Below, piece after piece: positions 25,447-34,240 of a DNA stretch of 36,660 nt (position 1 is the first letter of the stretch; each line of letters opens with the position of its first letter). This DNA comes from Brachybacterium sp. UMB0905. GTDB taxonomy: Bacteria; Actinomycetota; Actinomycetes; Actinomycetales; Dermabacteraceae. A model generated the notes under the pieces. That model searched no databases and was not told the DNA's origin. It saw nothing but the letters and a program-made list of their open reading frames with translations. The translations under genes and the position numbers were made by a program. The stretch lies in NCBI RefSeq assembly GCF_002871795.1, contig NZ_PNHL01000007.1:160917-197576 (forward strand), read 5' to 3'.

Positions 25447-26304
25447 TTACGGCCCTGCTGCAGCGGTCGGCGCGGCGAGGTGCGCGATGACGGTTTTGAT
25501 GAGCGATCCCATGCGCCACCGCTCGGGCACGAGCACGTCGAGCCCCGCCTCTCGCAGCGGCTGGGCGGTCACATCTCCCACCGCCGCGAGGGTGACGGTT
25601 CCGGTGCGCACCTGCTCGGTGAGCGCCGCCAGCACCCCCGCCTCGCGGGCATCGTCGAGCCAGGCCGCGGCGCCGGGGGCGGCCGTGAACAGCACCGCAT
25701 CGAGCTGCCCGGCCCCGGCGAGCTCGGTGCTCTCGCGCAGGGCGGCAGCATCGGGCGTCGGCCCCCACCGGTAGACCACAAGGCTCGTGACGTCGGCTCC
25801 GAGCTCCTCCAGCAGCTCATCGAGCCCGTCGGATCCTGCGCCGTGGTGCTGGACGGCCACGCGACGCCCGGCGACGTCTTCGCGCCGCAGCTGCTCACCC
25901 ACCTCGGCGGCGAGCTCGGAGTCCGCGACGAAAGCGCAGCTGAGCCCCGCCTGCTGGATGGCGCCGCGGGCCTTGGGGCCGCGGGCGAGGATCCGGGCCG
26001 GGGCGAGCGCTGTCCGCAGCTGCTTTCCGAGTCCTGCGGCGTCGGCCGCTTCCATCCAGCCGCGGAAGCCCACGCCGGTCAGCGCTACGACCACGGCGGG
26101 AGGGCCGGCGATGAGCTCTCGGGTGCGCTCGACGAGGGCGGGATCATCGAGGTGGTGGACGGTGGACATGGCTGGGGCGTGCAGGATTCGGGCGCCGTGG
26201 CGCTCGAGGGCGGCGCCGAGCTCGGCGGCACGGCGTTCGACAGCCAGGGCGATGGTGCGTCCGGCGAGGGCATCGGACAGGGCAGCGGGTTCGGTGGTGT
26301 TCAT
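25447..26304 (-). CDS. hemD: Uroporphyrinogen-III synthase (HemD-like)
   Basis: A 285-residue protein with the two-lobe HEM4 fold: N-terminal LAVERRAAELGAALERHGA, the first lobe VVVALTGVGFRGW, the hinge, then VAVQHHGAGSDGLDELLEELGADV and VVYRWGP in the second lobe, and the C-terminal AVGDVTAQPLREAGLDVLVPE. HemD closes hydroxymethylbilane to uroporphyrinogen III for haem and cobalamin. The family is poorly conserved, so some members are regulators or have other roles. No other haem gene is near. It starts 12 bases after the NYN gene, probably on the same mRNA. Confidence 0.8.
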   Translation of the reverse strand: MNTTEPAALSDALAGRTIALAVERRAAELGAALERHGARILHAPAMSTVHHLDDPALVERTRELIAGPPAVVVALTGVGFRGWMEAADAAGLGKQLRTALAPARILARGPKARGAIQQAGLSCAFVADSELAAEVGEQLRREDVAGRRVAVQHHGAGSDGLDELLEELGADVTSLVVYRWGPTPDAAALRESTELAGAGQLDAVLFTAAPGAAAWLDDAREAGVLAALTEQVRTGTVTLAAVGDVTAQPLREAGLDVLVPERWRMGSLIKTVIAHLAAPTAAAGP

Positions 26305-26316
26305 CGGCGGTGGGTC

Positions 26317-27225
26317 TCAGTCGCGGGCGCGGACCATGCGCTCGTGGCCGTTCTCGTCGAGCTCGGCGATGTCGTCGTGGGCTTTGAGGAAGTCGGAGAA
26401 GCTGCGGTAGCCCAGGGATTTCTCGCGGAAGGAGGAGTCCATGCGGCGCATATGGGACTTGACGGCGGAGGCGTACAGCCAGTCGCTGTCATCCCGTCCG
26501 CCGAGCTCAAGGGCTCGGCGCAGCAGGTGCGCGGCCGTCTGCGCGGCATCCTGGTCCTCCGCCGAGTCCTCCGCGCCCTCGCGGTCCTCCTGCGCGGCGG
26601 AGCTTGCGTCTGCGGGATCTGCGCCGCGGCGCTTCTTCCCGGAGCGGGCCGGAGCGGGGCGCTCCACGCCGGGCAGCTCCTCATAGGACTGGAACTCATC
26701 GCACGCAGCGGCCAGGGACTTCGCCGTGGATCCGGCCACTCCCATGCCGATCACGTAGCGGCCCAGGCGTCGGCAGCGCTGAGCGAGCGGCACGTAGTCG
26801 CTGTCCCCGCCGACGATGACGACGTGGGTAAGGTCCGCGGTGCGGAACATGTCCTCCACGGCGTCGACGGCCAGGCGGATGTCGGCGCCGTTCTTGGCGT
26901 ACGCGGCGGCGGGGAACAGCTGGACGAGGTCCACAGCGCGGGCCACCAGCTGGGTGCGGTATTCGGCGTTCATCGGGGCTGACCAGTCGGCGTAGGCGCG
27001 GGTCAGCAGCAGGGACCCGAAGCTGGCGGCGTAGTCGATGATCGCGCCGACGTCCACGCGGGCACGCTCGAGCTTCTGGGCGATCTCAGGTTCGGTGGGG
27101 TCTTCGGCGATCTTCTGGCGGTCGCGGCTGAAGGCCTGCTTGCCGTGGATGCGGTCGTACCAGGACATGACGATGTTGTCGAAGTCGAGGTAGACGGCGA
27201 CGCGGGGGTTGTCGATCTCAGGCAT
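26317..27225 (-). CDS. NYN-domain ribonuclease-like protein with C-terminal OST-HTH/LOTUS domain
   Basis: A 302-residue protein in three parts. Residues 8-180 are a NYN (PIN-like) nuclease domain with the acidic residues Asp14 and Asp16 in YLDFDN, Asp115 in KNGADIRLAVD, Asp121, and Asp141/Asp143 in GGDSDY. Residues 185-228 are a charged, low-complexity linker (KKRRG, then Glu/Asp/Ala-rich). Residues 229-302 fit an OST-HTH/LOTUS domain, which binds RNA in known cases (YASAVKSHMRRMDSSF and SFSDFLKAH). The whole points to RNA cleavage or processing, but no substrate can be named. It is followed after 12 bases by the HemD-like gene and preceded by a LysR gene 31 bases upstream. Confidence 0.85.
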   Translation of the reverse strand: MPEIDNPRVAVYLDFDNIVMSWYDRIHGKQAFSRDRQKIAEDPTEPEIAQKLERARVDVGAIIDYAASFGSLLLTRAYADWSAPMNAEYRTQLVARAVDLVQLFPAAAYAKNGADIRLAVDAVEDMFRTADLTHVVIVGGDSDYVPLAQRCRRLGRYVIGMGVAGSTAKSLAAACDEFQSYEELPGVERPAPARSGKKRRGADPADASSAAQEDREGAEDSAEDQDAAQTAAHLLRRALELGGRDDSDWLYASAVKSHMRRMDSSFREKSLGYRSFSDFLKAHDDIAELDENGHERMVRARD

Positions 27226-27256
27226 GCCACCAGTGTGCCTGCTCGGGCGGGGGCAG

Positions 27257-28207
27257 TCAGCAACGCCGCGACGCGACGTCCAACAACAGGGCCGCTGGGC
27301 CGCTCATGCGCTGCGGGCCGCTCCACACCGCGGTCAGAGGTCGCACCAGACGATGCCCGCCGTGCAGGGGGACGCGCAGCAGGGTGCCGGAGGCGAGGTC
27401 CTGCAGGGCGGCGCGACGGGAGAGCACGGCAGGTCCCGCGCCGGACGCGACGGCCAGCCGCACGGCGGCATTGGAGCTGAGTTCCTGCACGGGCGCGGTG
27501 GCCGCCGCGGCGGGCACCAGTTCTTCGAAGGCGTCGCGGGTGCCGGAGCCGCCCTCTCGCACCACGAGCGGGGTGCGGGCCAGCTCCTCGATGGTGAGGG
27601 GGCTGCGACGGTCGGCCCAGGGATGGTGCGGGGCCACCAGCACCACAAGCTCATCGTCGGTGATGACGCGCGAGCGCACAGAGCTGGGTACGTGTGGGGT
27701 CTCGACGAACCCGAGCGGCAGGTCACCGCCGCGCACCCGCTCGAGCACCTGCGTGGAGTTCAGCACGTGGGGGCTGACGCGCACACCAGGGACCTGGTTG
27801 CGCAGGGTGGTCAGCCACGCGGGCATGAGGTGCTCGGCGATCGTCAGGGAGACGCCGATGGGGAGCTCGTCGGCCCCCGCCTCGCGGGTGTGGGCGAGCC
27901 AGTCGGAGAAGTCCTGGGCGGCCTCGAGCAGTTCCCGGGCATGCGCCGCGAAGACCAGTCCTGCGGAGGTGGGACGGGAGCCGCGCGGATGGCGTTGCAG
28001 CAGGCCCGTGCCCGCGTCGGCCTCGAGCTGGCGCAGGAGGCGGGACGCGTTGGGCTGAGCCATGCCCAGGCGCCTTGCGCCTGCGCCGAGGCTGCCTTCA
28101 TCCACCACCGCGACCAGCAGGGCCAGAGCCGTCAAGGAGGGCAGGGATGAGGGGTCGACGCCCCGGGAAGCAGCTGAGGGGACGGCGCGGGAGGCGGCAC
28201 GGGACAT
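27257..28207 (-). CDS. LysR-family transcriptional regulator
   Basis: A 316-residue regulator. The winged HTH is at about 24-85 (LLVAVVDEGSLGAGARRLGMAQPNASRLLRQLE), followed by a substrate-binding-protein-like effector domain. It faces a YeiH-type exporter gene across about 70 bases, the usual layout in which a LysR protein controls its divergent neighbour. In E. coli the LysR protein YeiE stands next to yeiH, so control of the exporter is a reasonable inference. A consensus TATAAT lies 6 bases before its ATG, so its mRNA is probably leaderless. Confidence 0.9.
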   Translation of the reverse strand: MSRAASRAVPSAASRGVDPSSLPSLTALALLVAVVDEGSLGAGARRLGMAQPNASRLLRQLEADAGTGLLQRHPRGSRPTSAGLVFAAHARELLEAAQDFSDWLAHTREAGADELPIGVSLTIAEHLMPAWLTTLRNQVPGVRVSPHVLNSTQVLERVRGGDLPLGFVETPHVPSSVRSRVITDDELVVLVAPHHPWADRRSPLTIEELARTPLVVREGGSGTRDAFEELVPAAAATAPVQELSSNAAVRLAVASGAGPAVLSRRAALQDLASGTLLRVPLHGGHRLVRPLTAVWSGPQRMSGPAALLLDVASRRC

Positions 28208-28213
28208 ATCAGA

Positions 28214-28219
28214 ATTATA
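28214..28219 (-). promoter_or_regulatory. -10 box (TATAAT) of the LysR gene
   Basis: Minus-strand TATAAT ends 6 bases before ATG 28207. It is a perfect -10 consensus in 69%-GC-like surroundings. The same AT patch (AATTATAT on the plus strand) may serve the divergent exporter gene, so one regulator site here could control both. Confidence 0.6.
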
Positions 28220-28278
28220 TGGCCCGGTGCGCGATCGATGGCTACCGCGCTCCGTGGTGTCGATGGGACGGTTCTGCG

Positions 28279-29328
28279 GTGTCCACGACGCCTATTTCGA
28301 CCCCACACCGTTCCATCGACCCGTCCGCAGCTCCCATCGCCCCTCCCCCACCCGTTCGGCTGTGGCCAGGTCTGCTCACCTCTCTGGCCGTCGCCGGCGT
28401 GTCGATGATCATCGCCCGGCCGCTGCCGGGGATCAGCGCCCTGATCGTCGCGATCGTCGCGGGGATCGTGGTGGCCAACACCGTGGGGCTGCCGACCATC
28501 CTGCAGCCGGGCAGCATGGTTGCGGCCAAGCGATTGTTGCGCATCGGCATCGTGCTGTTGGGCCTGCAGGTGGTCATCGGGGATCTGCTGGGCCTCGGCG
28601 TGGGAGCGCTGGGCGTGGTGGTCGCCGTGGTGGCCGGAGGCATCGGTATCACCCTGGCGCTGGGGCGCCTGCTCGGCATCCCCAGAGAGCTCACGCTGCT
28701 GGTGGCCTGCGGTTTCTCGATCTGCGGGGCGGCCGCCGTGGCCGGGGCCAGCGGGGTCACCGACCCGGAGGAGAAACGGCCCGAACTGACTGCGACAGCG
28801 CTCGCGCTGGTGGTGCTGTTCGGCACCGGGATGATCGCGCTCATCCCGTTCGGCGCCGCAGCGCTGGGGCTCGATGAGCACTCAGCGGGTCTGTGGGCCG
28901 GGGCCTCGATCCATGAGGTCGCGCAGGTGGTCGCGGCCGGCGGGGCGATCGGCGGTGGCGCACTGACGGTCGCGGTGATCGTCAAGCTCGCCCGCGTGCT
29001 CATGCTCGCACCGGTCATGGCGGGGCTGAGCCTGTACACGCGTCGCGTCAGCGGCGACGGCGGGCATCGTCCCCCGATCATGCCGCTGTTCGTGGCTGGG
29101 TTCCTGGCCATGGTGGTCCTGGGGTCGCTCGTGCCGCTGCCCAGCGCGGTGCTGAGCGGCGCGAGCTTCGCGCAGACCCTGCTGCTGGCGGCGGCGATGT
29201 TCGCTCTGGGCACCGGAGTGCGGATCAGGGATCTGCTGTCCCTGGGGCCACGCCCGGTGCTGCTGGCCGCGGCCTCCACCGCAGCGGTCACAACCATCGC
29301 ACTCGCGGGCATCATTCTGGCGTCCTGA
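28279..29328 (+). CDS. YeiH/UPF0324 family membrane protein (putative sulfate exporter)
   Basis: A 349-residue membrane protein with about ten hydrophobic segments and family motifs RLLRIGIVLLGLQ, CGFSICGAAAVAGA, ALVVLFGTGMIALIP, and WAGASIHEVAQVVAAG. The family is annotated as putative sulfate exporter; experimental proof is limited. GTG 28279 gives the usual family length. An in-frame ATG at 28219 would add 20 residues but overlaps the divergent promoter and adds no hydrophobic or conserved sequence. It is divergent from the LysR gene, and 28 bases before the HTH-TOBE gene, which has its own promoter. Confidence 0.88.
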   Translation: MSTTPISTPHRSIDPSAAPIAPPPPVRLWPGLLTSLAVAGVSMIIARPLPGISALIVAIVAGIVVANTVGLPTILQPGSMVAAKRLLRIGIVLLGLQVVIGDLLGLGVGALGVVVAVVAGGIGITLALGRLLGIPRELTLLVACGFSICGAAAVAGASGVTDPEEKRPELTATALALVVLFGTGMIALIPFGAAALGLDEHSAGLWAGASIHEVAQVVAAGGAIGGGALTVAVIVKLARVLMLAPVMAGLSLYTRRVSGDGGHRPPIMPLFVAGFLAMVVLGSLVPLPSAVLSGASFAQTLLLAAAMFALGTGVRIRDLLSLGPRPVLLAAASTAAVTTIALAGIILAS

Positions 29329-29343
29329 CCGCACCTGCGCGGC

Positions 29344-29349
29344 TATAAT
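29344..29349 (+). promoter_or_regulatory. -10 box (TATAAT) of the molybdate operon, leaderless
   Basis: A perfect TATAAT ends 7 bases before ATG 29357 with no ribosome-binding site between. It would drive the HTH-TOBE gene, modABC and the glycosylase gene. No good -35 is visible at 16-19 bases, which suggests dependence on an activator. Confidence 0.65.
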
Positions 29350-29356
29350 CATCCGC

Positions 29357-29764
29357 ATGACGCAGATGCGGGTACGAGAGGCCGCCGTGTTCCTGGGAGT
29401 CAGTGAGGACACGGTGCGGCGCTGGGTGGAGCGCGGCATCCTTCCGGCGAGCGCCGATGCCAGCGGGCGCACCGTGATTGCGGGCATCGATGTGGCACGG
29501 CGGGCGCGCGAGCTCGCACATGCCCCGACGCCCGATGGTGCCTCGTCGGCCCGGAACCGGTTCACGGGACTGGTCACCGACGTGGTCGCCGATACGGTCA
29601 TGGCGCAGGTCGAGCTGCAGTGCGGGCCGTTTCGGGTGGTGTCCCTCATGAGCTCCGAAGCCGTGCGGGAGCTGGGTCTTGCCCCGGGGGTCGTCGCAAC
29701 CGCCGTCGTGAAGGCCACACAGGTGATCATCGAGGCGGAACACACCGGAGCGTCGGCGACATGA
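29357..29764 (+). CDS. HTH-TOBE (molbindin-like) regulator or molybdate sensor
   Basis: A 135-residue protein in two parts. Residues 3-48 are a MerR/excisionase-type winged HTH (VREAAVFLGVSEDTVRRWVERGILP). Residues 66-130 are a TOBE domain (RNRFTGLVTDVVADTVMAQVELQCG, then VSLMSSEAVRELGLAPGVVATAVVKATQVII), the small fold that binds molybdate or tungstate oxyanions. It is the first gene of the molybdate operon and overlaps modA by four bases. The obvious role is a molybdate-responsive regulator, analogous to ModE but of different build. DNA binding is inferred. Confidence 0.88.
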   Translation: MTQMRVREAAVFLGVSEDTVRRWVERGILPASADASGRTVIAGIDVARRARELAHAPTPDGASSARNRFTGLVTDVVADTVMAQVELQCGPFRVVSLMSSEAVRELGLAPGVVATAVVKATQVIIEAEHTGASAT

Positions 29765-30531
29765 GCACACACTTCGCCCGTCGCCTCCTGGCACTGCTGG
29801 GAGCCCTCCTCCTGCTCGCGGGATGCGCCCGGGGCGCCGGCCCGTCGGAGTCGTCTCCCGTGACGCTCCAGGTCTTCGCCGCCGCGTCGCTGCAGCTGCC
29901 GTTCGAGGAGCTCGGGCAACTGTTCGAGGCGCAGCAGGAGGGCGTGAGCGTGAGCTTCACCTTCGCCGGGTCGTCCACCCTGGTCGAACAGATCCAGCAC
30001 GGCGCCCCGGCAGACGTGTTCGCCGCCGCCGATGAGCGCACCATGCACAAGCTCACCGATCAGGACCTGCATGGCGCTGAGCCCATCGCGTTTGCCACCA
30101 ATACGCTCATGATCGCCGTGCCGCCCGGGAATCCCGCGGACATCACCGACCTCGCCTCCCTGGCTCAGCTGGGCGTGAACCTCGTGGTGTGCGCGCCCGA
30201 GGTGCCCTGCGGAGCTGCGACGCAGCAGGTCGAGCAGGCCGCCGGTCTCAGCTTCTCACCGGTGAGCGAGGAGCAGTCGGTCACGGATGTGCTCGGCAAG
30301 GTCACGAGCGGTGAGGCCGATGCGGGGTTGGTCTATGCCACGGATGTGCGCAAGGCCGGGGATGCTGTCGAGGGCATCACGTTCCCGCAGGCGGAGGACG
30401 CAGTGAACATCTACCCGATCACGACGGTGAAGGACTCTGCCGACCCTGCGCTCGCCCAGGAGTTCGTGGATCTCGTGACCAGCGAGGACGGGCAGCGGGC
30501 GCTCGCCGAGCACGGGTTCGCAGGCCCATGA
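29761..30531 (+). CDS. modA: Molybdate ABC transporter, substrate-binding lipoprotein
   Basis: A 256-residue lipoprotein with signal peptide and lipobox LLAGC (Cys22). The mature protein has the ModA pattern: [18 protein letters not shown] near the N-terminus, [24 protein letters not shown], and [12 protein letters not shown] later. The Ser in the FAGSS loop and the Tyr of VYATD lie where ModA coordinates the oxyanion. ATG 29761 overlaps the upstream TGA (ATGA), and its stop overlaps modB the same way. Confidence 0.93.
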   Translation: MSTHFARRLLALLGALLLLAGCARGAGPSESSPVTLQVFAAASLQLPFEELGQLFEAQQEGVSVSFTFAGSSTLVEQIQHGAPADVFAAADERTMHKLTDQDLHGAEPIAFATNTLMIAVPPGNPADITDLASLAQLGVNLVVCAPEVPCGAATQQVEQAAGLSFSPVSEEQSVTDVLGKVTSGEADAGLVYATDVRKAGDAVEGITFPQAEDAVNIYPITTVKDSADPALAQEFVDLVTSEDGQRALAEHGFAGP

Positions 30532-31310
30532 GCGCTCCAGGCAGCAGCATGCCGCGCTGGGTTCTCGTGCCCGCACTGCTGGGAGCACTGTTCGTGACCC
30601 TCCCGCTCATCTCCATGGCCCTACGCGTCAGCTGGACGGAGTTTCTCCCGCTCGTGACCAGCGCATCCTCTCTCGCGGCTTTACGCCTGAGCCTGGTGAC
30701 CGCGACCTGTGCGACGGCGGCGTGCGTGGTGCTCGGGGTACCGCTGGCGATGCTTCTGGCCCGCGCGAGACTGCCGGGGCGCGCTCTGCTGCGCTCTGCC
30801 GTTCTCATCCCCCTTGTGCTCCCGCCGGTGGTGGGCGGCATCGCGCTGCTGTACACCTTCGGGCGCCAGGGCCTGCTGGGACGTCACCTGGAGGTCCTGG
30901 GCGTGCAGATAGCGTTCTCGACCGCCGCGGTGGTGATCGCCCAGACCTTTGTGGCTCTGCCGTTTCTCGTGCTCTCCCTCGAGGGCGGTCTGCGCACCGC
31001 CGGGACCCGGTACGAGCAGGCCGCTGCCGGTCTGGGTGCGGGGCCCACGCGCGTGTTCACACACATCACCCTGCCGCTTCTGCTCCCATCTCTCGCCTCC
31101 GGCACGGTGCTCTCCTTCGCGCGAGCGCTCGGCGAGTTCGGAGCCACGATCACCTTCGCCGGAAGCCTGCAGGGAACCACGCGGACGCTGCCGCTGGAGA
31201 TCTATCTGCAGCGCGAGAGCGGCCCGGATGCCGCGGTCGCGCTGTCCTTCCTGCTGATGATCGTGGCGGTGCTCGTCATCGTCCTCGCGTATCGGCGGAG
31301 CCCGGCATGA
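30528..31310 (+). CDS. modB: Molybdate ABC transporter, permease
   Basis: A 260-residue permease with six predicted membrane segments. The cytoplasmic EAA-type loop is [27 protein letters not shown], which contacts the ATPase. The [13 protein letters not shown] segment is characteristic of ModB and related oxyanion permeases. Start and stop overlap modA and modC by four bases each. Confidence 0.93.
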   Translation: MSAPGSSMPRWVLVPALLGALFVTLPLISMALRVSWTEFLPLVTSASSLAALRLSLVTATCATAACVVLGVPLAMLLARARLPGRALLRSAVLIPLVLPPVVGGIALLYTFGRQGLLGRHLEVLGVQIAFSTAAVVIAQTFVALPFLVLSLEGGLRTAGTRYEQAAAGLGAGPTRVFTHITLPLLLPSLASGTVLSFARALGEFGATITFAGSLQGTTRTLPLEIYLQRESGPDAAVALSFLLMIVAVLVIVLAYRRSPA

Positions 31311-32338
31311 ACGACCAGCCATCGGCTCTGGACCTGCACGCGGTGGTGCCGGAGCGCGGCGTGGATGTCGCGCTCACGGTGCCCGCGGGCCGCACCCTGG
31401 CGCTCGTGGGCCCCAATGGTGCGGGGAAGTCCACGGTGCTCGCCGCCGCAGCCGGGACGGTCCGCACGACGGGCGGTCATGTGCGCCTGGAGGGCACCGA
31501 CGTGGGTGGGGATCCCGTGCACGCGAGGCGCATCGTGACCCTCAAGCAGGACCCGCTGCTGTTCCCGCATCTGAGCGTCGCCCAGAACATCCGCTTCGCG
31601 GCCGCAGCGGGCGGGGTCTCGCGGGCGGAGATCCGCGAGCGCACGGATGAGCAGATCACGGCGCTCGAGCTCGGGGCACTGGCTCGGCGCCTGCCCGGGG
31701 AACTTTCCGGGGGGCAGGCGCAGCGGGTGGCGATTGCGCGGGCGCTGGCGGCGCGGCCGGCCGTGCTGCTGCTGGATGAGCCCTTTGCGGCCCTGGACGT
31801 GCAGGCGGCGCCCGCCTTGCGGGAGGTGCTGCGCCGGGCCCTCGTCGGCCGCACCGCGGTGATCGTCACCCATGAGGTTCTCGATGTTGTCACCCTCGCG
31901 CAGCACGCCGTCGTGCTGGAGCAGGGGCGGGTGGCTGAGCAGGGCTCGGTCGAGCAGGTGCTCTCTCGGCCCGCCACCCGCTTCGCCGCCCGCTTCGCCG
32001 GGCTGAACCTGGTGGAGGGGTGCTGGGACGGCGAGTATGTGCGCGGAACGGGGCACAGGAGGGATGAGCTGCGCATTCCGGCGCGCTACGGCCGGCGTGC
32101 GGGTACGCGGGTTCGCACGGTGTTCCCACCCTCCGCCGTGCGGCTGGCGCCCGATGGGCCGATCACCGTTGAGGTGACCTCCCTGGTTCCGCAGGGCGCG
32201 CTAGTGCGGGTGCACTGCGGTGAGCTCCTCGCTGAGCTGTCTGCCGCGCAGTTGGCTGCGCAGGGCATCGCCCCGGGCCAGGAGCTGCGCCTGGACGTGG
32301 CGGCATCCGAGGTCACCGTCTACCCGGCCGGGCCCTAG
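31307..32338 (+). CDS. modC: Molybdate ABC transporter, ATP-binding protein with C-terminal TOBE domain
   Basis: A 343-residue ATPase that powers ModB. Walker [10 protein letters not shown] is at 35-43, the signature LSGGQAQR near 133, Walker [13 protein letters not shown], and the switch His in VTHE. The C-terminal part (about 270-343, [10 protein letters not shown] to the end) is a TOBE domain, which in some ModC proteins binds molybdate and shuts off transport. ATG 31307 overlaps the modB stop. The next gene begins one base after its stop. Confidence 0.92.
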   Translation: MNDQPSALDLHAVVPERGVDVALTVPAGRTLALVGPNGAGKSTVLAAAAGTVRTTGGHVRLEGTDVGGDPVHARRIVTLKQDPLLFPHLSVAQNIRFAAAAGGVSRAEIRERTDEQITALELGALARRLPGELSGGQAQRVAIARALAARPAVLLLDEPFAALDVQAAPALREVLRRALVGRTAVIVTHEVLDVVTLAQHAVVLEQGRVAEQGSVEQVLSRPATRFAARFAGLNLVEGCWDGEYVRGTGHRRDELRIPARYGRRAGTRVRTVFPPSAVRLAPDGPITVEVTSLVPQGALVRVHCGELLAELSAAQLAAQGIAPGQELRLDVAASEVTVYPAGP

Positions 32339-32339
32339 C

Positions 32340-32984
32340 ATGCGCTTCATGCCCGCTCCCGTGCCCCAGACCCCCGACGGTCCGTTCCTGCGGGTCCTGC
32401 AGGCGGAGCTGCTAGAGCGCCATGGCCCGCAAGGCTGGTGGTGGCCGGGCGAGAGCGCGTTCCACATCGCGCTGGGGGCGGTGCTGGTGCAGCGTTGCCG
32501 CTGGGTGCAGGCCCAGGCGGCGCTGGACGCCCTGAAGGCGGCCGGACTGGATGTTCCGCGGCGCCTCGCGGCGGCCGATGAGCAGACGCTCCTTCCCCTG
32601 GTGCGGGCCGCGGGCTTCCCGCGCAGCAAGCCGCGCCGGGTGCTGGCGCTCGGCCGCTGGTGGGACGAGCGCGCGCAGGCCGCGAGGGAGCTCGATGATG
32701 CGGATCTGCGCCGGGAGCTGCTGGCCGTGGAGGGGATCGGTGAGGAGACCGCCGATGCGATCAGCCTGTACTGCTTCGAGCGCCCAGCGTTCCTGTGCGA
32801 TGAGTACGCCCGGCGGGTCCTCACCGCCCGGGGTGTCGCCGTCCCAGGCACCTATCGCACCTTCGCGCAGCTGCTCGCTCCGGGGCTCGCCGCCGCGGCT
32901 TTCACGGTGCCCGAGCTCGCGGAGCTGCACGGCCTGGTCGTCGAGGAGGGCAAGACCGTGGCACGGCCTCGGTCGGGTGCGTGA
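32340..32984 (+). CDS. HhH-GPD DNA glycosylase, endonuclease III-related (COG2231/MagIII-like)
   Basis: A 214-residue protein of the HhH-GPD fold. The helix-hairpin-helix is LLAVEGIGEETADAISLYCF, followed by the catalytic Asp in FLCDEYARRVL. It lacks the four-Cys iron-sulfur cluster of endonuclease III, ending at VARPRSGA. The N-terminal ALGAVLVQRCRWVQAQAAL and LVRAAGFPRSKPRRVLAL match the group typified by Helicobacter MagIII, which removes 3-methyladenine. ATG 32340 comes one base after the modC stop, so it is almost certainly translated from the molybdate mRNA. A second start at 32349 is possible. The window thus carries two unrelated alkylation glycosylases (see tag). Confidence 0.85.
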   Translation: MRFMPAPVPQTPDGPFLRVLQAELLERHGPQGWWWPGESAFHIALGAVLVQRCRWVQAQAALDALKAAGLDVPRRLAAADEQTLLPLVRAAGFPRSKPRRVLALGRWWDERAQAARELDDADLRRELLAVEGIGEETADAISLYCFERPAFLCDEYARRVLTARGVAVPGTYRTFAQLLAPGLAAAAFTVPELAELHGLVVEEGKTVARPRSGA

Positions 32985-33006
32985 TCAGGGCCTGGTCAGA
33001 GCCTCC

Positions 33007-34098
33007 TCAGGGCAGGGAGGTGATGATCTCCTCGAGACGCTGTGCCATCGGCTCCAGCCCGTAGCACGCGGCGTTCTCCCGGGCCGCAGCCGGGGTCACC
33101 TCGAGCGCCGCCCGGATCGCAGCGGCGAGGTCGGCGGTCTCGGTACTCTCGGCCACCACTCCCCCGCCCTTGATCACCTCCGGCATGGCCCCACGCGGGG
33201 TCGCGGCCACGGGGGTGCCGCTGGCCATGGCCTCCACGGGCGCCAGGCCAAAAGGCTCCGCCCACAGCGGTGAGGCGATGAAGACATCGGCCCGGGCCAG
33301 CTCCTGGCGGATCTGGGCGTGGGAGAGGTGGCCCACGTGCTCGATGCTCGGCCCGCCCGCTGCGCGTGCGGCCTGTATCCGGGGTCGCACCTGTTCCTCC
33401 ATGTAGTCAGGGTCCGAGAGCAGGCCGCTGATCCGCAGGGCCACCCCAGCCTGCTGGGCGGCGTCGATCGCGACGTGCACACCCTTTTGATGGGTGATGC
33501 GTCCGGTCCACAGCGCCTGGGGCACACCACCGTCCCGGTCCGGCGCACACGTCGGGGCCACCGCACCCCAGAAGGCAGTGTCCACGCCGTTGGGCAGGAC
33601 GCCCACCCCCGGGTAGTGCTCGCTCCAGGCGCGCGCATTGGCGGCGGAGACGGTGACGAAACGGTGGCGCGCCGGCAGAGTCGCGTCGCGCGCGAAATGT
33701 TCCAGGTACGACGGCACCGGTACGGGACTGTGCATGATGCTGACCAGGGGCTGCTCTGCAAGGAGGTCGTGCGGCAGGGCGCTCAGAGAGTTGTTGATGA
33801 CCACGTCCGGGGGGTCAGCAGCCACCGCGACGCAGGCCCGACGGATCGCGGCCTCGCTGCGCTCATCCTGCACAGCACCCCGCTCGGGGTCGGGGGTCAG
33901 CGCGTAGTCATGCTCGGCGGCCTCGATCACGTGCAGCTGCGCTCCCGGCGGCATCTCGCTGCCCTCCTTGGCCAGCAGCGTCACCGCATGCCCGCGCTCC
34001 AGCAGGGCACGGGTGAGCATGATCGAGTGCATTTCCATGCCGCCGACCCACGGCTCGCGCAGCGGATGGTGGGGGTGGCAGATCATCGCAATCCGCAT
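33007..34098 (-). CDS. Glycosyltransferase family 4
   Basis: A 363-residue GT-B transferase. The N-terminal lobe starts MRIAMICHPHHPLREPWVGGMEMH, with the Gly-rich acceptor loop. The C-terminal lobe has the sugar-nucleotide motifs LWTGRITHQKG and ASPLWAEPFGLAPVEAMASGTPVAA, the EPFGLAPVEA form of the EX7E motif typical of retaining GT4 enzymes. ATG 34098 is preceded by GGAAGG at 6 bases. The donor and acceptor are unknown. No other cell-wall or polysaccharide gene is adjacent. It converges with the glycosylase gene, leaving 22 bases. Confidence 0.88.
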   Translation of the reverse strand: MRIAMICHPHHPLREPWVGGMEMHSIMLTRALLERGHAVTLLAKEGSEMPPGAQLHVIEAAEHDYALTPDPERGAVQDERSEAAIRRACVAVAADPPDVVINNSLSALPHDLLAEQPLVSIMHSPVPVPSYLEHFARDATLPARHRFVTVSAANARAWSEHYPGVGVLPNGVDTAFWGAVAPTCAPDRDGGVPQALWTGRITHQKGVHVAIDAAQQAGVALRISGLLSDPDYMEEQVRPRIQAARAAGGPSIEHVGHLSHAQIRQELARADVFIASPLWAEPFGLAPVEAMASGTPVAATPRGAMPEVIKGGGVVAESTETADLAAAIRAALEVTPAAARENAACYGLEPMAQRLEEIITSLP

Positions 34099-34240
34099 GG
34101 TGGACCTTCCGGGACGGACACGCCGAGCACCACCGCGGTGCACAGCCTTGCCGGCACGCTACGGCCCAGGGGCACGGTCATGCCCAGGCCCCCACATCCG
34201 TCGGCATCATCACTGGTCAGCGAACCGACCGTCAGGACGG

